A stretch of 47,528 nt of DNA, from assembly GCA_030747785.1 (NCBI GenBank), contig JASLKC010000021.1:1-47528 (forward strand). Direction: 5' to 3'. A program made the translations under genes and the position numbers. The DNA comes from Candidatus Poseidoniaceae archaeon (GTDB lineage Archaea; Thermoplasmatota; Poseidoniia; Poseidoniales; Poseidoniaceae). Position 1 is the stretch's first letter. Every line of letters starts with the position of its first letter. This document shows, one piece after another, positions 14,840 to 21,882 of this stretch. Under the pieces are notes generated by a model. The model was not told the origin of the DNA, did no database searches, and worked only from the letters and a program-made list of their open reading frames with translations.

Positions 14840-15490
14840 GTGAAGGTCGCAGTTCTATCTAGTGGTGGTAAGGACAGCACAGCAGCATTATGGTGGGCTC
14901 AGTGCAAAGGATGGGAGATTAGTCACCTCATCACTATGATAGTTGAGGGCGACGATTCATGGATGTTCCAGATTCCTGGCACATCACTTGTGGAACAACA
15001 AGCTAAGTTATGTGAAATCGAGTGGGTATCCGTACCAACTATGGGAATTGCTGAAGAGGAAGTTGGAGATCTTGAGAAGGTTCTTTCTTCTTTGGAATTA
15101 GATGGTATTGTTGCGGGGGCACTTAGGTCAGATTATCAGAAGACTCGGATTGAATTAATGTGCGAGCGCCTGCAAATCAAATCATTCACCCCACTTTGGC
15201 ATCAGCCGAGACTAATACACATGCGAGGATTGGTCGAAAATGGATTTGAAGTGATGATTACCGGAGTTTCTAGCGAAGGACTAACCAGTGAATGGTTAGG
15301 TCGTATCCTCACTCCTGAATATCTAGTAGAATTAGAGTCTCTTGCAGCGAAATATAGATTTCATGTAGATGGTGAAGGTGGGGAATATGAAACCTTGGTT
15401 ATTGCCGGACCACACATGAATGGCCGCCTTGAAGTTGAATTCATTTCCCATTGGGATGGTGTTAGAGGTCACCTCGAATTCACAAGGTGA
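14840..15490 (+). CDS. dph6: Diphthine-ammonia ligase-type ATP pyrophosphatase (Dph6)
   Basis: The 216-residue protein starts at a GTG giving VKVAVLSSGGKDSTAAL; the PP-loop SSGGKDS binds ATP. Upstream in-frame residues are not family-like. Further family features are EQQAKLCEI, GIVAGALRSDYQKTR (about 93-107), FTPLWHQ, GFEVMITGVSSEGL and GEGGEYETLV, the long Dph6/MJ0570 signature. The enzyme completes diphthamide on EF-2 by amidating diphthine with ammonium. Its substrate EF-2 is encoded at 1175-3382. PurB begins 45 bases downstream on the same strand, so the two may share a transcript. Confidence 0.93.
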   Translation: MKVAVLSSGGKDSTAALWWAQCKGWEISHLITMIVEGDDSWMFQIPGTSLVEQQAKLCEIEWVSVPTMGIAEEEVGDLEKVLSSLELDGIVAGALRSDYQKTRIELMCERLQIKSFTPLWHQPRLIHMRGLVENGFEVMITGVSSEGLTSEWLGRILTPEYLVELESLAAKYRFHVDGEGGEYETLVIAGPHMNGRLEVEFISHWDGVRGHLEFTR

Positions 15491-15535
15491 AGGTCCGCGG
15501 AATGTTCATGACCTCCGCACATGGGGCCTTACAAC

Positions 15536-16885
15536 ATGGCATTCTGTCCACTCGACTACCGCTACGGCTGTCAGGACTTCAAAGAGATATGGTCCGAACT
15601 CGGCCGCCACCAGCGCCAACTCGAAGTTGAGAGGGCACTAATATGGGCTCATATGCAGATGGGAAGAGTTTCTGCTGATGATTATGCAATCGTAGAAAAG
15701 ATTGCAGTTCCTTCCATTGTCACCAAGGAAAGGGTGAGTGAAATCGAGGCGGAAACACGTCATGATATCATGGCCCTCACCAAGGCGATGGCCGAAGCAG
15801 CAGGTGAGGCTGGCTGGTGTATTCATCTCGGTGCGACTTCCAATGACATTGTCGATACAGCTGTAGCGCTTCAGTTAAGGGATTCAATGATTCTTCTACG
15901 AGAGCAATTATGCAATTTGATTGCTGTTACAGCGGATCTTTCAGAAAGAGAAAGAGACACTGTCATGTTGGGACGAACCCACGGTCAAGCAGCAGTACCC
16001 ATTACATTTGGACTGAAGGCTGCAGTTTGGGTAGATGAGATGCGCCGTCAACTCATACGTTTGGATGAAGCCTCTCCCAGAATTGCAGTTGGAAAGTTCC
16101 TCGGCGCAGTTGGAACCGGAGCAGCCCAAGGTGAAGGCGCACGAGAATTGCAGAACCTAATCCTCACGCATCTCGGTCTTGGAGTACCACTTGCAACTAC
16201 TCAGGTCGTAGGCAGAGACCGCTATGTCGAATATGTTTCCTGGCTTGCTAATGTCGCATGTACTTGCGAGAAGGTATTACAGGAAATTCGAAATCTTCAG
16301 CGCAGCGAAATCGCAGAGGCAGGAGAAGGATTCGATATCAAGAAACAAGTCGGCTCATCGACTATGGCACACAAAAAGAATCCAATCAAGAGCGAGAATG
16401 CATCGGGCCTTGCTAGAATTGTGCGCTCATTCATTATTCCAACTTATGAAAATGCATTATTGTGGCATGAAAGAGATTTAGCAAATTCCAGTAGTGAGAG
16501 ATTTACTCTCTCCCACGCATCTGCACTATGTGAGGATGTTATCGCTAAGACTGCAAATGTGTTGACCAATCTTTGGGTAGACTCCGATAGAATGCTAGCC
16601 AACATCGCCAGCCAAAAGGGCCTGGTTATGGCTGAAAAGGTCATGATTGACCTAGTCGCACATGGAATCGGCAGAGATGAAGCACATGAAATTCTACGTA
16701 GTGCTTCCTTTGAAGCCATTGAAAGCGGTGAAGAATTAATTGATGTATGTTCGCGAACTCCTGCAATTACTGCTTGTTTTAATGCTGAAGATCTTGAAGT
16801 TATGTTTGACCCAGCGAATCACGTAGGAGTATCTGGTGAAATTGTCGATGAAGCGGTCGCATTAGCCCGCGCAGCAATTGAGTAA
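15536..16885 (+). CDS. purB: Adenylosuccinate lyase
   Basis: From the ATG at 15536 the protein is 449 residues and begins MAFCPLDYRYG, as in archaeal PurB; an ATG five codons earlier is also open. GRTHGQAAVPITFG carries the catalytic general-acid histidine region and the fumarase-superfamily signature GSSTMAHKKNPIKSE gives the flexible serine loop (about residues 278-292). PurB splits fumarate from SAICAR and from adenylosuccinate in purine synthesis. The length is normal and the frame is intact. The stop lies two bases from the convergent membrane-protein gene. Confidence 0.96.
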   Translation: MAFCPLDYRYGCQDFKEIWSELGRHQRQLEVERALIWAHMQMGRVSADDYAIVEKIAVPSIVTKERVSEIEAETRHDIMALTKAMAEAAGEAGWCIHLGATSNDIVDTAVALQLRDSMILLREQLCNLIAVTADLSERERDTVMLGRTHGQAAVPITFGLKAAVWVDEMRRQLIRLDEASPRIAVGKFLGAVGTGAAQGEGARELQNLILTHLGLGVPLATTQVVGRDRYVEYVSWLANVACTCEKVLQEIRNLQRSEIAEAGEGFDIKKQVGSSTMAHKKNPIKSENASGLARIVRSFIIPTYENALLWHERDLANSSSERFTLSHASALCEDVIAKTANVLTNLWVDSDRMLANIASQKGLVMAEKVMIDLVAHGIGRDEAHEILRSASFEAIESGEELIDVCSRTPAITACFNAEDLEVMFDPANHVGVSGEIVDEAVALARAAIE

Positions 16886-16887
16886 TA

Positions 16888-17355
16888 TTACTCTGAAGTT
16901 TCAATTCTCTCTTTCTCGAGAGACTCGGCTTGAGACATTGCTAACCTTACCAAAATAATTGCTATCCCTGCACTTAGAGTGAAGGCAATTCCTACTGTTT
17001 GACTCATATTGTACCATAATAGAATTACACCTCCTATGGAGAAGTAGGCAATAACTTGGCATAAAGCCGATAATCTCTGAAGAATAATATGTGAATTGGT
17101 TCCAATAGCTTCTGAGTATTCGATAACATATGTATGAATCATGAAATAAACCGCCTGGAAGGGAAGGCAAATTGCAATAAAAATTAGAGCAATTTCTCTA
17201 AAATTTTGAGGGTCTTTATTCTGTTCAATTCCTTGAAACAGCATTACCGCTGTATTAGTACCTAGTAAGGCGGCCATTATCGTCCAGCGCTTATCAGTAA
17301 AACTGGCCTTTGCCAACTCTACCTCGAGCTCGGATTCATCTAGTTGTGGCCCCAT
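16888..17355 (-). CDS. Small four-helix membrane protein, unknown
   Basis: A 155-residue protein with four predicted membrane helices, at about 24-42, 54-74, 92-112 and 118-137, and charged ends (DESELEVELAK at the start, ESLEKERIETSE at the end). I recognise no family. It is alone on the minus strand between PurB and the next small membrane protein; no ribosome-binding site is obvious before the ATG, so it may be leaderless. Composition and length are consistent with a real gene. Confidence 0.7.
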   Translation of the reverse strand: MGPQLDESELEVELAKASFTDKRWTIMAALLGTNTAVMLFQGIEQNKDPQNFREIALIFIAICLPFQAVYFMIHTYVIEYSEAIGTNSHIILQRLSALCQVIAYFSIGGVILLWYNMSQTVGIAFTLSAGIAIILVRLAMSQAESLEKERIETSE

Positions 17356-17425
17356 CCAAACACCGTTCGTATTGGTGAAGGGTTTCTATGTTGTGTATGA
17401 TGAATAGGTCAAGAAGCATGGTTGC

Positions 17426-17650
17426 TTAGAACATCTGAATTGCGAGAATTATGCCACCAGTTAATGTTGCAGTTACCATTAGTAAGACAATCATCATGTG
17501 AGGACCATATTGATTCTTATCTTCAAGTGCAGTTCCAAGAACTCCATCTTTTGCTACTGCTGCAAGCATTCCACCTTCGACTTCATCAAATTGTGGAAGT
17601 GGTCGGCGGGGAATTCTTTCCCCGTCAATTAGTACACTTACGTCGCCCAT
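17426..17650 (-). CDS. Small C-terminally anchored protein, unknown
   Basis: The 74-residue protein has a soluble N-terminal part of about 48 residues (starting MGDVSVLIDGERIPRRPLP) and one membrane helix at about 52-72 ending right at the C-terminus. That is the layout of a tail-anchored protein, which would be a natural client for the Get3-like ATPase encoded at 39801. The family is not recognised. A 7-base inverted repeat, CCCATAT/ATATGGG (17646-17652 and 17675-17681), spans its start and the gap to the divergent CBS gene. Confidence 0.6.
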   Translation of the reverse strand: MGDVSVLIDGERIPRRPLPQFDEVEGGMLAAVAKDGVLGTALEDKNQYGPHMMIVLLMVTATLTGGIILAIQMF

Positions 17651-17726
17651 ATACTGCCTATGGGGGGATGGGTCATATGGGTTGTTATGCGCAATTGCTA
17701 TGCCCTATGCCCTTTGTATCGATTTC

Positions 17727-18278
17727 ATGCAGGAGCCAACTGTATCCGATATGAGTATTGCTGATGAGCATATTGTAGTTGGACCAAAGGCAACTGTCGT
17801 GAGTGTTGCCTCACAACTTTCAACTGATTCTGGTATTGCAGTTCTTGTAAAAAAGAAAGGTGGAAATGAAATTCAAGGAGTAGTCACGGTAAGGGATATT
17901 CTTTCGATAATCAGTGAAGGAAAAAATCCTAGCAAGATGAAAGTTGCGAAGTTAATGCGTACAAATATCATCGCTTTAGACAGTAAAACCCATCTTTCCA
18001 AAGCCCTTGACGTCATGCTTGCAAAGAGACCGGATGCTCTGATAATTGTAGATGCGAACGGCGACTTCAAAGGTTACTTCTCACCGTCGGATTATCGTGA
18101 TGCAACACGTAGACTAGAAGCGCATCAACTGATGAGTGTGCGATTAACACGATCAAAGAAAGTAATTGCTAAGGCTGCAGCTGAGGAAGATCCCCCCGAT
18201 GAATTGCTCGATCTACTACTCGGAGGAAATGATGATGATACCGATGCGGATGAATTACTCAGCAATATCACTCTATGA
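17727..18278 (+). CDS. CBS-domain pair protein
   Basis: From the ATG at 17727 (MQEPTVSDM) the protein is 183 residues with two CBS domains, about 5-65 (ending GVVTVRDILSII) and 70-130 (KVAKLMRTNIIALD to GYFSPSDYRDA). Each shows the hallmark G-x-[VF]-[TS]-x-x-D. CBS pairs bind adenine nucleotides and switch partner proteins. A basic helix (VRLTRSKKVIAKAA) and an acidic tail (DDDTDADELLSN) follow. The frame extends 15 codons upstream with no better start. The RecA/KaiC-like gene follows after 35 bases and may be the partner. Confidence 0.82.
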   Translation: MQEPTVSDMSIADEHIVVGPKATVVSVASQLSTDSGIAVLVKKKGGNEIQGVVTVRDILSIISEGKNPSKMKVAKLMRTNIIALDSKTHLSKALDVMLAKRPDALIIVDANGDFKGYFSPSDYRDATRRLEAHQLMSVRLTRSKKVIAKAAAEEDPPDELLDLLLGGNDDDTDADELLSNITL

Positions 18279-18299
18279 GAATCCTCATCTACCATTGAC

Positions 18300-18307
18300 A
18301 AGGAGGT
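18300..18307 (+). promoter_or_regulatory. Strong Shine-Dalgarno AAGGAGGT
   Basis: AAGGAGGT lies six bases before the ATG at 18314. It is one of the few full-length ribosome-binding sites in the window and fixes the start of the RecA/KaiC-like protein. Confidence 0.8.
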
Positions 18308-18313
18308 AATTTC

Positions 18314-18883
18314 ATGACATCATGGTCTCATGAACTAAATGGACAATCAATTCACTTGGCAGTTGAAGGTTCATGCGGTGGGACAACTATTGGTCTACAA
18401 TTGGCGCGACAAGTGATCGAAAGCGGCGGACGAGTAGTCTGGGTTGCGCCAGAGATGCCAGATGGCCTCAGATTTTCACAAATATTCGATGAGATACCAC
18501 TTGTCGCTTCTTCGAGATTTCATGCTATGAATCTCGTAGGAGCCTTAGATATCGCATTTAGTGAATTGAAAAGGGCAACATCGGCACTACCTGGGGTTGA
18601 ACTTGTCGTATTGGATGATTACTGTCCCGATAGTGGGCGCATGCCGAAAGACGTAATCGAAGGAGTAAATTCTTTGATAGCAGATGTGACTTGGGCTACC
18701 TTGTTGATTTCTAAAGGTGGCGAATCTATGGATGATGCTCCCCTAAGAGCTAGGGGTGCTAAGGAATTACAAGTGGATACTATCTGGCTTTTAACCCGTC
18801 CCGGAAGTGATTCAAAACGCATAATGCATCTCGATGATGAGAAATTCAATCTGCGCCTTACTGAGGCGGGGTTTGAGGAATAA
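18314..18883 (+). CDS. RecA/KaiC-like P-loop-fold protein lacking the Walker A lysine
   Basis: The 189-residue protein follows the RecA/KaiC/RadB pattern: a strand then EGSCGGTTIGLQLARQVIES (18-37) where the P-loop should be, VVWVAPEMP as the next strand, VELVVLDDYCP (95-105) as the Walker B, and WATLLISKGGE as the sensor strand. The loop is shorter than GxxxxGK[TS] and has no lysine, so ATP hydrolysis is doubtful. It may be a regulatory or structural relative, as with inactive archaeal KaiC-like proteins. The start is fixed by a strong AAGGAGGT. It follows the CBS gene by 35 bases. A specific family name is not secure. Confidence 0.7.
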   Translation: MTSWSHELNGQSIHLAVEGSCGGTTIGLQLARQVIESGGRVVWVAPEMPDGLRFSQIFDEIPLVASSRFHAMNLVGALDIAFSELKRATSALPGVELVVLDDYCPDSGRMPKDVIEGVNSLIADVTWATLLISKGGESMDDAPLRARGAKELQVDTIWLLTRPGSDSKRIMHLDDEKFNLRLTEAGFEE

Positions 18884-19120
18884 TCACTCTTCTTCGCCGA
18901 GCAAAGCAGCCATTTCTTCAAGCGCTTCTAGGCTTGGTTCATCGAACTGCTCGGGCTTTTTTGCCGCTCCATCCATAATATCTGCACCAGCAATTGCAGG
19001 TTCAGCATCCGCCTTAGCTTGTGCTAGATTTGCCCTGCCTCTATTTGTCAAGAACCATAGCATTCCAACGAAAGAAATCGCTGCAACAATGGAAGTAATC
19101 TCTGTAGTAGTAAGGCCCAT
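18884..19120 (-). CDS. Small N-terminally anchored protein, unknown
   Basis: A 78-residue protein with one membrane helix (about 5-25, from TEITSIVAAISFVGMLWFL) near the N-terminus, then a basic patch NRGRANLAQ and an acidic, Ala-rich soluble tail with a final helix around LEALEEMAALLGEEE. The family is unknown. The stop codon is directly adjacent to the convergent RecA-like gene. It lies 33 bases beyond the TiaS end, on the same strand, downstream of it. Confidence 0.6.
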   Translation of the reverse strand: MGLTTTEITSIVAAISFVGMLWFLTNRGRANLAQAKADAEPAIAGADIMDGAAKKPEQFDEPSLEALEEMAALLGEEE

Positions 19121-19153
19121 GTTTCATTCGCAACCACTTGAGACCTTTACCGT

Positions 19154-20284
19154 TTATGCTCCCCAGTCCAATGGCCTTGCCAAATGTCTTCTAGAATCAG
19201 ACGGCGGTTCTACCCACCCAGTAATCGGAATCTCTCTATCGGTTTGGGTCCACGTATCCTCCATAATCGACTTACAAACGGAACAACGAATTCCCTGACT
19301 AGAACCCATGGACTTCATTCTCTTTCCACAACATAGAGGCCTCTCACGCGATGTAGATTCTAGGACTTTTAGCAGTTCTAAGTGCCACATGCCTTCGAAT
19401 AACAATCCATTGAATTGGATTTTATCACCAACATTCAACCATTGTGCAATAGTATTGACCTCGCCTCCTTGTTTGAAGGCAAGAATAGAATTGTTGATTT
19501 CAATATGTCCTCCTTTCATCTCACGTAAGTCGTTAACGACAGTTTCCATTTCCGACTGCAGATGGTCACCACTTGCCTGATTGGTCACGAAAATCCGATG
19601 GGCACTAATTTTACCAGTTCCCTCTGCCTCAATCAAGATCTTAGCAGCCTTCTGTGCTGTGAGTAAGTCTCTTGCTCTCACTCCAAACATCACTGGACAT
19701 GCGCCCCTCGGAGCGATTAATCCCCTCTTAGTGCGAGGGTCGCGGCAAAGGAATGTACCCCCCATAGAATCGACTTCAGTGAGGGCTTGCTCTGAAACTA
19801 TTCTTTCACCATCTCTCCAGGCAATACCCTCCCAAGTGACATTATTTTCACGCCATGCACAAGCAGCCGCAGCACCGATTCTCCCATGGCCGCCCCATTG
19901 AATACCGCCTTCGATGAATGATGTTTCACCACGTACAGCATTCCAGTAGTGTTCCTCATCAGGTTGTTTGTCGAATAGTACCATGCCAGGGTCTGCTGGA
20001 TGTTGGTCACGTTCGTTATGATTTGATGAACTTACAGTACCTGCTAATGGAGCAATATGGTCATCCCAATAATCGTCCAACCATTCGACAATTCCTTCTT
20101 CGGGATGGATTTCGACAGAAAGTGCAGCATTTCCACGGGTCCTTCGCGCAGCAAATGGCCACAATCTAACCAATCTTGGTTCACCATGTGAACAAGGCAA
20201 TGCTTCCAATAATTTGTGGAACTCGAATGTAGTACACCCTCCTTCGAGGTGATCAGTATCATCGAGACCTAACCACATATTCAT
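19154..20284 (-). CDS. tiaS: tRNA(Ile2) 2-agmatinylcytidine synthetase TiaS
   Basis: This 376-residue archaeal enzyme converts C34 of the tRNA-Ile CAU anticodon to agmatidine, so that it reads AUA. The N-terminus WLGLDDTDHLEGGCTT is the family hallmark (kinase-like TCKD domain). HGRIGAAAA and the FGVRARD segment form the ferredoxin-like part. An OB fold follows (about 270-320), then a C-terminal zinc ribbon with CCGKRM and CSVCK (about 330-352). The ATG overlaps the stop of the phosphatase gene upstream (ATGA at 20281-20284), so the two are coupled. Length is a little below the usual 400-430. Confidence 0.93.
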   Translation of the reverse strand: MNMWLGLDDTDHLEGGCTTFEFHKLLEALPCSHGEPRLVRLWPFAARRTRGNAALSVEIHPEEGIVEWLDDYWDDHIAPLAGTVSSSNHNERDQHPADPGMVLFDKQPDEEHYWNAVRGETSFIEGGIQWGGHGRIGAAAACAWRENNVTWEGIAWRDGERIVSEQALTEVDSMGGTFLCRDPRTKRGLIAPRGACPVMFGVRARDLLTAQKAAKILIEAEGTGKISAHRIFVTNQASGDHLQSEMETVVNDLREMKGGHIEINNSILAFKQGGEVNTIAQWLNVGDKIQFNGLLFEGMWHLELLKVLESTSRERPLCCGKRMKSMGSSQGIRCSVCKSIMEDTWTQTDREIPITGWVEPPSDSRRHLARPLDWGA

Positions 20285-20880
20285 CCCACTGGATTGAAGA
20301 GGTCTCCTTCATCCCCTTCTAGAATTCTATCGATTACGCTTGCAAGTCCTAAGTTTTCGTTTACTTTGAATAAACGGGCCCCTACTGCCCAACCTGCACC
20401 CATATCTGAATAACGGTCACCAACCATCAGGTCAAGAGGATGTATTGGTTTGGGTTTTTCACCCCACCAGTCTAGACTTGTATGTGAAACATCTCTGATG
20501 ATTTCGCTCGCTTCATTTAGCATTCCTGGATGGGGCTTACGACAACGACAACGGTCACGATATCTATGTGGGCATGAGAGGATGACATCGATGACTCCCA
20601 ATTCCTCTTGGAGCGCTGAATGGACCTCAGTGAGTACTTCAGGACCCCACTTGCCACGCATTACAGCTGATTGATTTGTTGTAATAACTATTCTATATCC
20701 CGCCTCACGCAGGGATTGAATTGCATCTGAAGTACCTTCGAGAATAACGAGTTCTTCCTTTGAATTAATGTATTCAGGAGATCCGATATTTAGAACTCCA
20801 TCCCGGTCTAAGAATGCAATTGCGCCATTCCAGTCCGCGTCCATTGGAGGCAGGTTGATCTCGACAAGCGGCCCCTCCAT
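20281..20880 (-). CDS. HAD-family phosphatase, GmhB/histidinol-phosphatase-like
   Basis: Started at the ATG at 20880, the protein is 199 residues; the frame runs to a TTG at 20907. HAD motifs are FLDRDGVLN (about 23-31, nucleophile Asp and acid Asp), TTNQSA (motif II) and GDRYSDMGA (motif IV). A zinc loop, CPHRYRDRCRCRKPHPGM, is typical of GmhB-type D-glycero-D-manno-heptose 1,7-bisphosphate phosphatases and of the histidinol-phosphatase half of HisB. In an archaeon it could serve sugar-nucleotide synthesis for surface glycans or histidine synthesis. It overlaps TiaS by 4 bases. Confidence 0.87.
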   Translation of the reverse strand: MEGPLVEINLPPMDADWNGAIAFLDRDGVLNIGSPEYINSKEELVILEGTSDAIQSLREAGYRIVITTNQSAVMRGKWGPEVLTEVHSALQEELGVIDVILSCPHRYRDRCRCRKPHPGMLNEASEIIRDVSHTSLDWWGEKPKPIHPLDLMVGDRYSDMGAGWAVGARLFKVNENLGLASVIDRILEGDEGDLFNPVG

Positions 20881-20955
20881 ATTACCCCGAGAGAGGAACT
20901 GGTTCAAGTCTATTCAGGCGAAGGACTTAGGAGAATTGCTATCTGCGAAGTATTC

Positions 20956-21882
20956 ATGGCGACCGATTTATTTGTCGATAGGTCCGTCGCAACCATTCTA
21001 GGTGCTATCGGATTATTGCTCCTAGGTGCGGCTTGGAAATCACGAAGTGGCCGTCTAGAACCAATCGCACCAATCGGCTGGCTGCTAACCGGTTTTTACT
21101 TCTTTAATGAGACACCATTCTATCTTGCCAAAGAGGATCCAGTACTCATGGTGATGAGTGCAGCCTGCTTACCTGGAGCGATTGCTATTGCCATGTGGGA
21201 GCGTAAGGAAAATAACGAAAGTCAAGTGAAAGCACTTCGCTGGTTCAGAGGTGCGATTTTCGCTGCAGGATTCCCCTACCTTCTGATTGCCCATGTACCT
21301 TGGCTCAGTGTATTGGCAATCTGGTTTGTTGCATGGCAATCTGGCCTATTCCTGCAATGGAGTGGTTCTGGAGAGATTCAGCTTGGTGAGACATATGTAC
21401 AGTATGCTGATGGAACTACTGTTGAATGGAGCGCATGGGAGGGCAATCGCTGGTTTCTCACCGAAGAGATGTCAGAATATTCATTCTCCACTGAATTATT
21501 AGGGGCAGATGGTACATCGATAGGAATTAGTTTCGTTCTAGCTTGTACAGCAATCCAGAGCATGATTATCTTCGTTGGAGCAATTTCAGTTCTTGAGGTT
21601 AGCTGGAAAATGAAATTCCGTGCGCTACTGATTACACTACCACTGATTCACATACTCAATTTATTCCGCAATGCTGGCTTGATATGGTTGCAGGGTGTTT
21701 ATGTCGATTGGAGATATCTCGGATTTACAATTTTTGAATTTGGCCACGCATATGCATCTAGAGTGGTATCATTGGGAGCAATGTTCCTTCTCGCCCTAGT
21801 ATTATTCGATATGTTGCCGCAAATGCACAGACATGTGCTTACTCTACTCCGTCCACTCGGCTTGTCACCGGGTAAGCGTTAA
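20956..21882 (+). CDS. Archaeosortase/exosortase-family membrane protease-transpeptidase
   Basis: A 308-residue protein with about eight membrane helices. The family triad is visible in order: C197 in FVLACTAIQS, R238 in LNLFRNAGLIW and H264 in FGHAYASR. Archaeosortases cleave C-terminal sorting signals of surface proteins and attach them to lipid; the thiol is the nucleophile. A roughly 35-residue soluble loop (about 140-175) precedes the Cys helix, as in larger exosortases. The gene faces the giant surface protein and overlaps its end by 4 bases. That protein has a 60-residue tail after its last helix, so it is not an obvious substrate. Likely targets are elsewhere. Confidence 0.85.
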   Translation: MATDLFVDRSVATILGAIGLLLLGAAWKSRSGRLEPIAPIGWLLTGFYFFNETPFYLAKEDPVLMVMSAACLPGAIAIAMWERKENNESQVKALRWFRGAIFAAGFPYLLIAHVPWLSVLAIWFVAWQSGLFLQWSGSGEIQLGETYVQYADGTTVEWSAWEGNRWFLTEEMSEYSFSTELLGADGTSIGISFVLACTAIQSMIIFVGAISVLEVSWKMKFRALLITLPLIHILNLFRNAGLIWLQGVYVDWRYLGFTIFEFGHAYASRVVSLGAMFLLALVLFDMLPQMHRHVLTLLRPLGLSPGKR

